A stretch of 12,785 nucleotides of DNA, taken from contig JADLDZ010000358.1 of NCBI GenBank assembly GCA_020846375.1, forward strand, positions 1 to 12,785. The letters are read 5' to 3'. The first letter of the stretch is position 1. The number at the start of each line of letters is the position of its first letter. The stretch is from Nitrospirales bacterium. GTDB taxonomy: Bacteria; Nitrospirota; Thermodesulfovibrionia; Thermodesulfovibrionales; Dissulfurispiraceae. The notes beneath the pieces are model-generated. The model did no database searches. It saw nothing but the letters and a program-made list of their open reading frames with translations, and had not been told where the DNA came from. Shown here in pieces: positions 1-6,533 of the stretch. A program made the translations under genes and the position numbers.

Positions 1-908
1 CCGGCGGCATGGTTGGAGATGAGCGCCGCATCTTCGAGAGTGGCCCCGGCAGTCCGGGCAAGGGCAAAGGTCGCGATGACCGTATCCCCGGCCCCGGTCA
101 CATCGAAGACCTTCTTCGCCACCGTGGGGATATGCGTCGCACTGATCTCCCGCGGTGTTTTCCGTTCGAACAGGCTCATCCCCTCCTCGCCGCGGGTGAT
201 GAGCACCGACTTGCAGGAGAGCCGGTTCATCAATGTCTTCCCCGCCTTTAAGAGGCTCTTTTCGTCCCTGATCTCCACCCCCGATCCCTGGGATGCCTCC
301 AGGAGATTGGGGGTAATCAGCGACACCTGTTTATAGAAATGGAAATGCCCCACCTTGGGGTCCACCGCGATAAAGGTACTGTTGGGTTTCGCGTACTTCA
401 CCAGGGTCTTGATCAGGGCAGCCGATACGATTCCCTTCTTGTAATCCGAAACGATCACCGCATCATGCTCCTGCATCGACCTTTTTACATAGTCCAGAAA
501 GGCCGCCAGGTTCCTGCCCTCCAGCCTCCTCCTGTCCTCCCTGTCGAACCGGACCACCTGCTGATTGTGGGCGATAACCCGCGTCTTCACCGTGGTGGGC
601 CGGTGGTCCTCGATGATGCCGTCCACCGCGACGGCCCTCTCTTCCAGGAGGCCCCGGAGCACCTTCCCCAGGGAGTCCCTCCCCACAATCCCCGCGATGG
701 AGGCTTTCCCGCCCAGGGCGATGATATTGCTCGCCACATTGGTGGCGCCGCCCAGCAGGAAGGATTCATTCACCACCTCCACCACCGGCACGGGGGCTTC
801 GGGGGAAATGCGCTGGACCTTCCCGAAAATATAGTGGTCCAGGATCAGATCCCCGATGATCAGTATTTTCTTGTTCCGGAAAGAGCCGATAACCTTGGAA
901 AAACCCAT
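1..908 (-). CDS. rfaE1: D-glycero-beta-D-manno-heptose-7-phosphate kinase, C-terminus cut by window edge
   Basis: This is a PfkB-family sugar kinase of the RfaE1/HldE N-terminal type. The family phosphorylates heptose-7-phosphate at C1 in ADP-heptose synthesis for the LPS inner core, in the cytoplasm. Translating the minus strand from 908 gives 302 uninterrupted codons to the edge. Visible features are the N-terminal strand KILIIGDLILDHY (14-26), GGATNVASNI (53-62), which is typical sugar-kinase substrate-site sequence, the ITPNLLEA segment (198-205) and the PfkB signature DVTGAGDTV (269-277) with catalytic Asp275. Single-domain RfaE1 proteins are about 320-330 residues, so only the last few dozen should be missing. 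A fused nucleotidyltransferase domain beyond the edge cannot be excluded. ATG at 908 is chosen because the family N-terminus follows at once; its ribosome site is weak (AGG about 12 nt upstream). It lies 82 nt downstream of the TusA gene on the same strand but has no evident functional link to it. Confidence 0.93.
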   Translation of the reverse strand, partial: MGFSKVIGSFRNKKILIIGDLILDHYIFGKVQRISPEAPVPVVEVVNESFLLGGATNVASNIIALGGKASIAGIVGRDSLGKVLRGLLEERAVAVDGIIEDHRPTTVKTRVIAHNQQVVRFDREDRRRLEGRNLAAFLDYVKRSMQEHDAVIVSDYKKGIVSAALIKTLVKYAKPNSTFIAVDPKVGHFHFYKQVSLITPNLLEASQGSGVEIRDEKSLLKAGKTLMNRLSCKSVLITRGEEGMSLFERKTPREISATHIPTVAKKVFDVTGAGDTVIATFALARTAGATLEDAALISNHAA

Positions 909-990
909 ACGAAAAAATAACCTATTCAATCCCGAAGTTGCAAGTAAGCGGGGTCTGTAATAAATGCCGCACCAGGTCGTGTGCGAAAGG

Positions 991-1227
991 CTACCTCTTC
1001 CTTATGAGAAAAGTAAACACCTCGTCCTTCTTACTCGCCGCGACAAGCTCATGCCCAAGCCTCTTCACGAGGACAGGGATATCGGATTCAGAGCCGAAAT
1101 CTGTCGCAATCACCTTGAGTATTTGTCCTGCCTCGATCTTTGCCAAAGCCCTTTTCGTGTTCAAAACCGGCATGGGACAGGCGAGGCCCCTTGTATCGAC
1201 AATAACCATCGCCTCTCTTTCCTCCAT
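991..1227 (-). CDS. TusA-family sulfur carrier protein
   Basis: This is a small cytoplasmic protein of the TusA/SirA/YeeD family, which carries sulfur as a persulfide on a conserved cysteine and passes it between sulfurtransferases. The 78 residues give the full-length fold: strand MVIVDTRG (7-14), then the CPMP motif (Cys17-Pro-Met-Pro20) heading the first helix, and the second half ending in VFTFLIRKR. ATG at 1227 is preferred over the in-frame ATG at 1209 because GGAGG lies six bases upstream, and because the ORF upstream of it does not resemble the family. It is divergent from the DsrE gene at 1380 and has its own sigma-54 promoter (1270-1285). It could be TusA proper (tRNA thiolation) or a paralogue serving dissimilatory sulfur metabolism. 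The DsrE and transporter neighbours favour the latter, which is inference. Confidence 0.93.
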   Translation of the reverse strand: MEEREAMVIVDTRGLACPMPVLNTKRALAKIEAGQILKVIATDFGSESDIPVLVKRLGHELVAASKKDEVFTFLIRKR

Positions 1228-1269
1228 ATGATTCCTCCTTTTCAATGATCTCTCTTTCCGCTGTTTTGC

Positions 1270-1285
1270 AGCAAGAGCGATGCCA
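1270..1285 (-). promoter_or_regulatory. Sigma-54 (-24/-12) promoter for the TusA-family gene
   Basis: Read on the minus strand the sequence is TGGCAT-cgctc-TTGCT. This matches the sigma-54 consensus TGGCAC-N5-TTGCW with one mismatch and the invariant GG-N10-GC spacing. The predicted transcript start is near 1259, giving a leader of about 30 nt with a GGAGG ribosome site before the ATG at 1227. Confidence 0.8.
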
Positions 1286-1288
1286 GGC

Positions 1289-1308
1289 AAAAAGTCCGGC
1301 GACTTTTT
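1289..1308. repeat. 20-bp palindrome between the two divergent sigma-54 promoters
   Basis: AAAAAGTC (1289-1296) and GACTTTTT (1301-1308) form a perfect 8-bp inverted repeat around CGGC. It sits in the 37 bp between the two -24 elements. Just beyond it is a second short palindrome, TCATGCATGA (1310-1319). Either could be a protein-binding site shared by both promoters. The sequence does not resemble the GGTGCAATCA elements upstream of the porin operon, so a different protein may bind here. The arms are A/T-rich and could partly be chance. Confidence 0.5.
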
Positions 1309-1322
1309 CTCATGCATGAAAA

Positions 1323-1338
1323 TGGCATACAAATTGCT
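1323..1338 (+). promoter_or_regulatory. Sigma-54 (-24/-12) promoter for the DsrE-family gene
   Basis: TGGCAT-acaaa-TTGCT has one mismatch to TGGCAC-N5-TTGCW and exact GG-N10-GC spacing. The predicted transcript start is near 1349, about 31 nt before the ATG at 1380. The spacer ACAAA nearly repeats the ACAAG of the porin-operon promoter at 3938-3953, which suggests common ancestry or co-control. Confidence 0.85.
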
Positions 1339-1379
1339 TTTCGCCATACAGCTATGCTGAAAGAAAAAAGGAGGACCGT

Positions 1380-1796
1380 ATGAGTGAACCATTTGCCAAA
1401 GATTTTTCTTCCTCTTCTCTCAGCGAAGAGGAAGATATCTTTATTGTCCTGTGCACTTCGGGCTTTGAGAATATACCGAGCGCACGTTCTGCCCTGATGT
1501 TTGCTTCTTTGGCGGCTTCGGCCGACTATAGGACAATCCTCTTCTGCGTACAGGGAGCGGTGGATATTATGATCAAAGGCGCCATAGAGGAAAATGAGAA
1601 ACCTCAGCCGGGTGTCCCCACCCTTGCGCAACGCCTTGATGAGGCCGGAGAACTGGGAGTGGAGATACAGTGCTGCTCCCAAACCATGGCGAACAAAAAG
1701 GTCACCGGAGAAGACCTCCTGCCGGGGGTGCAGGTTGCAGGAGCGATGAGCCTCATCGAGATGGTGAGCAGGGCGAAAGGGACACTGAGCTTTTAA
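1380..1796 (+). CDS. DsrE-family sulfur-relay protein (first copy)
   Basis: This 138-residue cytoplasmic protein has the DsrE/TusD fold. Family members accept or donate persulfide sulfur, or serve as subunits of DsrEFH and TusBCD complexes. Visible features are a first strand DIFIVLCTSG (19-28), a helix SARSALMFASLAA (34-46), a second strand TILFCVQGAVD (52-62) and the end LLPGVQVAGAMSLIEMVSRAKGTLSF. The segment GVEIQCCSQTM (93-103) places a cysteine pair, Cys98-Cys99, where DsrE proteins carry the active cysteine; Cys25 and Cys56 are additional. The first 17 residues form a Ser-rich, acidic extension. The start at 1380 is fixed by GGAGG six bases upstream. The gene diverges from the TusA-family gene, has its own sigma-54 promoter, and converges on the regulator gene with a 48-nt gap and no clear terminator. 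The sulfur-relay role is inferred from family and context. Confidence 0.88.
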   Translation: MSEPFAKDFSSSSLSEEEDIFIVLCTSGFENIPSARSALMFASLAASADYRTILFCVQGAVDIMIKGAIEENEKPQPGVPTLAQRLDEAGELGVEIQCCSQTMANKKVTGEDLLPGVQVAGAMSLIEMVSRAKGTLSF

Positions 1797-1844
1797 AAAA
1801 GGAGGGAAAGCCTGTCAGAAGCACCTCGCGTGAAAACAGCGGAC

Positions 1845-3659
1845 TTACGCATGCCTCTCCGTATGCCGGCTGCGATGTCTTTTCCCTTCGGAAAGCCCGT
1901 ACTTCTGCAGCTTTCTGACAACAGTGGAGTGATCAACGCCGAGCATATGTGCGATCTCCCTTGTCGTGCGCTTCATTTCCATCGCCTGAGCGAGCATCGA
2001 CCGCTCCACCTGCTCTTTTGCGGACGTGAGAGAGGGGATCTCGAAACCCTCCCTTTTCTCGAGGAGGTCCTCCTCCGCCTGCAGGGACATGCTGCGCGGC
2101 AGGTATTCAGGCCTGAGCACTTCCGAATCGCTCGTCACGATCAAGCGCTCGATAATATTCTGCAACTCCCTTACATTTCCGGGCCAGGTATACGCCTCGA
2201 GCCTCTCTATCAACTCCGGGGAAATGGTCTTTGATTGTTTGTACTTCTCGTTGTATATTTTAAGAAAATGCCAGGACAAGGGGAATATATCCTCACGCCT
2301 TTCCCGTAAAGGCGGCACCTCGATAGGTACCACATAAAGCCGGTAAAAGAGGTCCTCCCTGAACTTTTCTTCCCTTACCAGATCCGGCAGGTTGCGGTTG
2401 GTCGCGGCGACGATACGTACGTCGAACTTAACCGGCTTTACTCCGCCCAGCCGGTACGCCTTCATATCCTGCAGGACCTTAAGGAGTTTTACCTGAAGAC
2501 TCAGCGGCATTTCGCCTATTTCATCGAGAAAGATAACCCCTCCGTTTGCCAGTTCGAACAGACCCGGCTTTCCCTCCTTTCCCGCACCGGAAAAGGACCC
2601 TTTTTCATAGCCGAACAGCTCCGACTCAAGGAGATTCTCCGGGATGGCACCGCAATTGATCGATATGAAGGGCCCATTGTTCCGGGAGCTCAGGCTATGA
2701 ATCAGCTTCGCAAAAACCTCTTTGCCGGTACCGCTTTCCCCGAGAATCAGGACGATCGAATCCACCTTTGCGATTCTGAGGGTCAGATCCAGAACCCGCT
2801 TCATCGCAGGACTCTCCACTACAACATCTCCCCCGATGATCTTGTCGAGCGGGTTTTCCTTTGCTGTCGAGAGGTAGAGTGCCGCGAGACGCGAGACCTG
2901 CTCCTTCAAATGCTGCAGTTCGGTCACATCTCTGATATTCACCGCGACATGCTCCACTCCGCAATCACATTTTACGGGAGTTCCGGTCACGTAAATCTCG
3001 TTGCCCTGGTGCATCGTACGCATGATGGTCACGCTCTTCTTCTGCCGGCGGGCCATATCGGAAACCTCGTAGATCGACTTCAGGCAGACATGTGGGCTGT
3101 CGGCAAGTTGCGCGATGGGCTTGCCCTCCGCATATTCTTTTTTCAACCCCGAAATCCTCAGGAAGCTGCTGTTGACCTTTATTATCTTTTCATGGTCGGT
3201 CAGGATAATTCCGTCGTGGGAGCCATCGATGAGCACTTCCAGATTGCAGTATTGCAGCCTTCCCTGTATTTCCGCCGCCGAGAAATCCTGGAGGAAATAA
3301 AGAGTTCCCTTTACTTTTCCGCCGGAAAGCAAGGGGCCTTTCGCTATCAGGAGCTTCTGATCAACGGATTTGTGGAGAACCGCCTTATTGCATTTATTCA
3401 GGTGCGGGGACACCCCTTCGAAACAAGGCAGCACAGACAGTGTCCGGCCGATTACCTTCTCCTTTTCTATGTTCAGCAACGTCTCTGCTTTGCTGTTCAC
3501 CATGATTATGATATCCCGGGAGTCCGTTGCAACAATGCCGACAGAGGCCGACGTAATAAAATCGGACGCACTGATACTACCCGAAAACAGATCTCTCTCT
3601 TCCATCATGCCGTATCGTAGCATGTAGCATCCGGGGCGTTCAAGAAGACCGGACAACAA
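1845..3659 (-). CDS. Sigma-54-dependent enhancer-binding transcriptional regulator with two PAS-like domains
   Basis: This NtrC-family activator is expected to bind upstream sites and use ATP hydrolysis to open sigma-54 promoters. Of its 604 residues, about 31-128 and 136-245 look like PAS sensory domains (IVATDSRDIIIMVNSKAE; IILTDHEKIIKVNSSF). The AAA+ domain spans about 273-510, with Walker A GESGTGKE (307-314), sigma-54 contact loop GSFSGA (354-359, usually GAFTGA), Walker B GGVIFLDE (373-380) and the FREDLFYRL arginine-finger region (433-441). The C-terminus carries a Fis/TyrR-type HTH (TTREIAHMLGVDHSTVVRKLQKYGL, 565-589). No phosphoreceiver domain is present, so sensing is probably by direct ligand or redox signal through PAS; cysteines at 79, 90, 138, 192, 231 and 233 are candidates. 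The TTG at 3659 is preferred because GAGGAGGGGAG lies just upstream; ATGs at 3623 or 3605 lack good sites. Its likely targets are the three sigma-54 promoters here. Confidence 0.93.
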   Translation of the reverse strand: MLSGLLERPGCYMLRYGMMEERDLFSGSISASDFITSASVGIVATDSRDIIIMVNSKAETLLNIEKEKVIGRTLSVLPCFEGVSPHLNKCNKAVLHKSVDQKLLIAKGPLLSGGKVKGTLYFLQDFSAAEIQGRLQYCNLEVLIDGSHDGIILTDHEKIIKVNSSFLRISGLKKEYAEGKPIAQLADSPHVCLKSIYEVSDMARRQKKSVTIMRTMHQGNEIYVTGTPVKCDCGVEHVAVNIRDVTELQHLKEQVSRLAALYLSTAKENPLDKIIGGDVVVESPAMKRVLDLTLRIAKVDSIVLILGESGTGKEVFAKLIHSLSSRNNGPFISINCGAIPENLLESELFGYEKGSFSGAGKEGKPGLFELANGGVIFLDEIGEMPLSLQVKLLKVLQDMKAYRLGGVKPVKFDVRIVAATNRNLPDLVREEKFREDLFYRLYVVPIEVPPLRERREDIFPLSWHFLKIYNEKYKQSKTISPELIERLEAYTWPGNVRELQNIIERLIVTSDSEVLRPEYLPRSMSLQAEEDLLEKREGFEIPSLTSAKEQVERSMLAQAMEMKRTTREIAHMLGVDHSTVVRKLQKYGLSEGKRHRSRHTERHA

Positions 3660-3733
3660 GCTCCCCTCCTCTCAGGCACACCCACTGAGCCCTTCGGAGA
3701 TGCTCTTTAAAAAAATGACAAGGGCGGTGAGGG

Positions 3734-3739
3734 ATTATA
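3734..3739 (-). promoter_or_regulatory. Possible -10 box for the regulator gene
   Basis: The minus strand reads TATAAT, a perfect sigma-70 -10 hexamer, 75 bases upstream of the regulator's TTG start. No convincing -35 lies 15-19 bases upstream, so it may be weak or activator-dependent. The half-site cluster at 3808-3866 lies about 70 bp upstream of this box, where autoregulation would be possible. Confidence 0.35.
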
Positions 3740-3807
3740 CACCACCCCAGCGGAAGCTTCCTTGTGCAGACCAAAGCACACCCTCCTTGCTACGATCCGA
3801 CTCATTT

Positions 3808-3866
3808 GGTGCAATCACGGTGTATGATTGCACCATGATTGCAGGTTATGGTGCAATCATACACCG
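3808..3866. promoter_or_regulatory. Upstream activator-binding cluster (repeated GGTGCAATCA half-sites)
   Basis: The decamer GGTGCAATCA occurs at 3808-3817 and 3850-3859, its exact complement TGATTGCACC at 3825-3834, and an 8/10 version TGATTGCAGG at 3836-3845. The two reverse copies are direct repeats with an 11-bp period, one helical turn. A perfect 19-bp inverted repeat, CGGTGTATGATTGCACCAT (3818-3836) against 3848-3866, encloses an 11-bp spacer. The cluster ends 72 bp before the -24 element of the porin-operon promoter, a normal distance for NtrC-type enhancers, and the adjacent gene encodes such an activator. It lies outside both predicted transcripts, so it is read as a DNA operator and not an RNA hairpin. 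Assignment to that particular regulator is inference. Confidence 0.8.
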
Positions 3867-3909
3867 AATCTTTTTCCTTACAGGGCAGGCTGATGACAAA
3901 ATTTTTATT

Positions 3910-3922
3910 TATCAGCTGGTTA
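3910..3922 (+). promoter_or_regulatory. Probable IHF-binding site
   Basis: TATCAGCTGGTTA matches the IHF consensus WATCAANNNNTTR at all defined positions but one. An A/T-rich run (acaaaatttttattt) lies immediately upstream, as in many IHF sites. It sits between the activator cluster and the sigma-54 promoter, where IHF bending usually brings activator and polymerase together. Confidence 0.45.
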
Positions 3923-3937
3923 TAGTCGAAAAAAATA

Positions 3938-3953
3938 TGGCACACAAGATGCT
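3938..3953 (+). promoter_or_regulatory. Sigma-54 (-24/-12) promoter of the porin/ABC-transporter operon
   Basis: TGGCAC-acaag-ATGCT has a perfect -24 element, exact GG-N10-GC spacing and one mismatch in the -12 element. The predicted transcript start is near 3964, leaving a leader of about 130 nt before the porin ATG at 4094. With the activator cluster and IHF-like site upstream, this is the best-supported regulatory element in the window. Confidence 0.88.
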
Positions 3954-3991
3954 TAAGACTGCGGGAAGCAAGAGGAGAGGAGGTGATGAAA

Positions 3992-4015
3992 ATGCAGCGG
4001 AAGCTGCGGGAATGA
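3992..4015 (+). CDS. Possible 7-codon leader peptide upstream of the porin gene
   Basis: AGGAGGTGA, a near-perfect complement to the 16S rRNA 3' end, precedes an ATG at 3992 by eight bases. It opens an ORF of only seven codons (MQRKLRE) that stops at 4013-4015. An ATG at 3986 is in the same frame but too close to the ribosome site. The stop is directly followed by ATG at 4016 (TGAATG), which is in frame with the porin and would add 26 residues to its N-terminus. Such a strong site spent on a tiny peptide suggests translational control of the operon, or a start recruiting ribosomes for reinitiation. The short length makes this uncertain. Confidence 0.35.
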   Translation: MQRKLRE

Positions 4016-4093
4016 ATGCGTGTCGTGCAACACCGCGGAGACTGTTACCGAGATGCTCAGAAAAACACGAGAGAGAAAAAGGAGACAACGAGA

Positions 4094-5278
4094 ATGGGAG
4101 GAATAGTAGACGGGGTGCGAAAAGGGGAAGGGAAAAAAACGAAAGGCTTTCGTCTTGCAGTGATTCTTCTGCTGGGGATCGCATGTTCTCTTTTAAACGC
4201 CTCTGCTTCTCCTGCGGAGGACCTGAAAGAGTGGCTTCCCGCCAAGCCGATGCCCGATTGGCTGCTGCTCTATAGTAACGCGGATAAGCCGGGATCCCAT
4301 CCCTCGGCTGCGCTTATCGGGCTCATCCAGGGAGGGTTCGTCGACAGCAGCAACAGCCCGAGCCAGTTCAAAATCTTCAAATTCCGCCCCGGCATTGTGG
4401 GGACTATCACCGATTATCTGAGCTTTTACACCTTGGTGGAATTCGCTTCCAATGCGGTGACGTCGCCCACCTCAGGCGGAGGGAGACTGCTTGATGCTAC
4501 GGTGACCCTGAGCCTGAAGCCGGTGCGACTTCAGCTCGGGCAGACGGTGATGCCTTTTGCAACGGATGCAACGCCCGCCGGTGCGGTGCCGTGGATAGAC
4601 TATGCCGATGCAGTAAAGAACATCTACCTGAAAACGCTTTCTACCGATACGGGAACAACCGCCGGCAGGGATCTCGGGCTGATGGCCTGGCAGGTATTCA
4701 GAAAAGGCAACGCAAGTTATACGTATTTTGTATCGGTAACCAATGGAAACGGGCTCTCCCAGAACGATACCAACGACAGCAAAGACGTGATGGTCCATCT
4801 GAAAGCCGCCTACGGTTCGCTGTATGCAGGCGGCGCTTATTGGACCGGAAAGACGAGTGTCAGCGGGAAAGACCTGGATAAAGACAAGTATAATGTACAC
4901 GCAGGATTCGGCGATTATACCCCTGCTTCGAAGGACAGAATTTGGGGGCTGGTCGAGTACCTGAGGACAAACGAGGAGCAGTCCGCAGGAGGGGAGCTCA
5001 CGGCGGACGGATGGCAGGCGGCCCTGGGAGTCCGGCCGATTAAAGACGTTATGGCCATATACCGATATTCCAGATACGAAACAGAACCCGTGACAGGGAC
5101 AGGGAATAAAATCACCATGCACTCGCTTATCGGACAATATTTCGTCCCGAACGGAAAGGGCAGCCGCCTGATGGTGCAGTACGATTTCCGCGATAACAGG
5201 CTCACGCCCTCTGACGAAAAGGCATTCTATGTGCAGGTGAGTGTTCCTTTTGCCGTGTCCCTCTTCGGCGGCAAGTAA
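4094..5278 (+). CDS. Outer-membrane porin-like beta-barrel protein
   Basis: This predicted outer-membrane channel would give the ABC transporter's substrate access to the periplasm. The 394 residues start with a basic n-region and hydrophobic core (LAVILLLGIACSLLNASA, 21-38), with probable cleavage near ASA-SPAED. The rest alternates short amphipathic strands and polar turns, for example FKIFKFRPGIVGTITDYLSFYTLVEFA (92-118), VRLQLGQTVMPFA (144-156) and YVQVSVPFAVSLF (379-391). The pattern recalls phosphate-selective porins (OprP/OprO), but I see no anion-selective lysine ladder, so selectivity is not claimed. ATG at 4094 is chosen because AAGGAG lies about ten bases upstream and a signal peptide follows. 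An in-frame ATG at 4016 would give 420 residues with an implausibly long n-region. It is the first large gene after the sigma-54 promoter and lies 18 nt before the binding-protein gene. Confidence 0.8.
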   Translation: MGGIVDGVRKGEGKKTKGFRLAVILLLGIACSLLNASASPAEDLKEWLPAKPMPDWLLLYSNADKPGSHPSAALIGLIQGGFVDSSNSPSQFKIFKFRPGIVGTITDYLSFYTLVEFASNAVTSPTSGGGRLLDATVTLSLKPVRLQLGQTVMPFATDATPAGAVPWIDYADAVKNIYLKTLSTDTGTTAGRDLGLMAWQVFRKGNASYTYFVSVTNGNGLSQNDTNDSKDVMVHLKAAYGSLYAGGAYWTGKTSVSGKDLDKDKYNVHAGFGDYTPASKDRIWGLVEYLRTNEEQSAGGELTADGWQAALGVRPIKDVMAIYRYSRYETEPVTGTGNKITMHSLIGQYFVPNGKGSRLMVQYDFRDNRLTPSDEKAFYVQVSVPFAVSLFGGK

Positions 5279-5296
5279 GCAGACAAGGAGATAGCG

Positions 5297-6496
5297 ATGA
5301 AAAATTTTGACGAACTGGACGAGATGATCGGTGAATACGAAAAAGGAAAGATGAACCGCAGGGCGTTCATCTCCAAAGCCGTTCTGATGGGATTAACCCT
5401 TTCGAGCGTTAATGCATTCCTGCTTTCCAGCGGCACGACAATCAGGGAGGCGTCCGCCCAGACGCCCCCCTCCGGGAAACCGGCGGACATCACCGTCGGG
5501 TTTTTCCCCAGTTGGGTAGGAGGGTGGTCGGGCGCCGTCATCAGGAGCCGGGAGTTGTGGAAGAAGCATCTCCCTGCAGGGAGCAAGGTGGACTGGGATG
5601 TCCATGTCGTAGGAGCACCGGTGGCAAACAACCTCATGGCCGGCAAGCTCCAGATAGGGTATCTCGGGGATACGCCCGGCATGATCGCCACGACGAAGAG
5701 GGATATCGCGGACCTGAGGATCGTAGAGTTCAACATGTTCTCGAATACGGGACAGATATGCGCCTGCCTCCTGGTCCGGAACGACGCGCCACCTTTCAAA
5801 ACTCTCGATGAGGCGCTGCAGTGGCTGGCCGGAAAAAAAATAGGAGTTTCGGGAAAAGGCTCTTGCGGCGACCGCTTCGTTTCAGGGCTCCTGAAAATGC
5901 ATAACATAAAAGCCGAAGTGCAGTACCTCGACCCCACCATCGTAAAAACCGCCCTTCAGTCGAAAAAGATCGATGCGGCGCAGAGCTTCCAGCCCCATGT
6001 CGCCCAGATCATGAACGAGGGACTGGGCAGGCTGGCATTCACCGGAGCCCGGTGGAACTGGCAGGAGGGGAATGTCATTCTGATGAGAAAAGACTTTATC
6101 GACGCCTATCCTGATGTGGCGAAGGGGTGGATAAAGGCGGATATCGAGGCGTTGCAGTTCATGCTCAAACACCCGTACGAAATGGTGAAGATCGTGGCGA
6201 AGGATCTGCCCGGCTACAGCACAAAGGATTTATGGATGTCGCTGTACGGTCAGTATCCGAAAAGCGTGGATTCGAAGGAGACGAACGCGATCGCGCAGGT
6301 GGGCTTCGATGAGCCGGTTATGCGCTATATTTCCGAAGCTTTCCAGTTCCTGAATTCGATAGGCGTCATCAAAATCGATAAGCCGCTGCCCGGGGCGGTC
6401 TATCCCGACCTGGTGAATGCGGCGATTCGGGAAATGGGAGTCAAGATACCTCTGGGTACCTTCAAGGGCCTGCCTCCCGCCGCTTTCAAGGGATAG
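5297..6496 (+). CDS. Periplasmic substrate-binding protein of a NitT/TauT-type ABC importer, Tat signal
   Basis: This 399-residue solute-binding protein of the nitrate/sulfonate/taurine (SsuA/TauA-like) family captures an organic or inorganic anion for the permeases downstream. The N-terminus has a twin-arginine motif, NRRAFISK (20-27), a hydrophobic stretch (28-45) and likely cleavage after ASA (52-54), so export of the folded protein is predicted. The mature start ADITVGFFPSW (63-73), LMAGKLQIGYLGDTPGMIA (113-131), GKKIGVSGKGSCGDRFVSGLLK (179-200) and VKTALQSKKIDAA (216-228) are the usual landmarks of this fold. Cysteines 155, 157 (CAC) and 190 lie in or near segments that line the ligand cleft in relatives. 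ATG at 5297 follows AAGGAG at normal spacing; an ATG at 5351 would leave only two residues before the RR. The substrate cannot be read from sequence; sulfur-carrier neighbours suggest a sulfur anion. Confidence 0.9.
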   Translation: MKNFDELDEMIGEYEKGKMNRRAFISKAVLMGLTLSSVNAFLLSSGTTIREASAQTPPSGKPADITVGFFPSWVGGWSGAVIRSRELWKKHLPAGSKVDWDVHVVGAPVANNLMAGKLQIGYLGDTPGMIATTKRDIADLRIVEFNMFSNTGQICACLLVRNDAPPFKTLDEALQWLAGKKIGVSGKGSCGDRFVSGLLKMHNIKAEVQYLDPTIVKTALQSKKIDAAQSFQPHVAQIMNEGLGRLAFTGARWNWQEGNVILMRKDFIDAYPDVAKGWIKADIEALQFMLKHPYEMVKIVAKDLPGYSTKDLWMSLYGQYPKSVDSKETNAIAQVGFDEPVMRYISEAFQFLNSIGVIKIDKPLPGAVYPDLVNAAIREMGVKIPLGTFKGLPPAAFKG

Positions 6497-6533
6497 GGCA
6501 GGACTATTCATTACAATATCATGGAAGGGGTTT

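Noticed and set aside
339..920. 193-codon plus-strand ORF at the left end
   Set aside because: It is antisense to the heptose kinase gene, whose minus-strand translation is unbroken and carries the PfkB signature.
968..985. Possible terminator after the TusA-family gene (5-bp stem CGCAC/GTGCG on the minus strand)
   Set aside because: The stem is short and no T-tract follows in the minus-strand direction.
1106..1113. GCAATCAC, shared with the activator half-site, inside the TusA-family gene
   Set aside because: It is a single 8-base match in coding sequence, about 210 bp from the DsrE promoter, lacking the GGT start and any partner half-site.
1797..1844. Bidirectional terminator between the converging DsrE and regulator genes
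   Set aside because: No stem of useful length is visible in the 48-nt gap.
2697..3620. 307-codon plus-strand ORF opposite the regulator gene
   Set aside because: It lies entirely antisense to a gene with complete AAA+ and HTH motifs, and its translation shows no domain. It is a shadow of the minus-strand frame.
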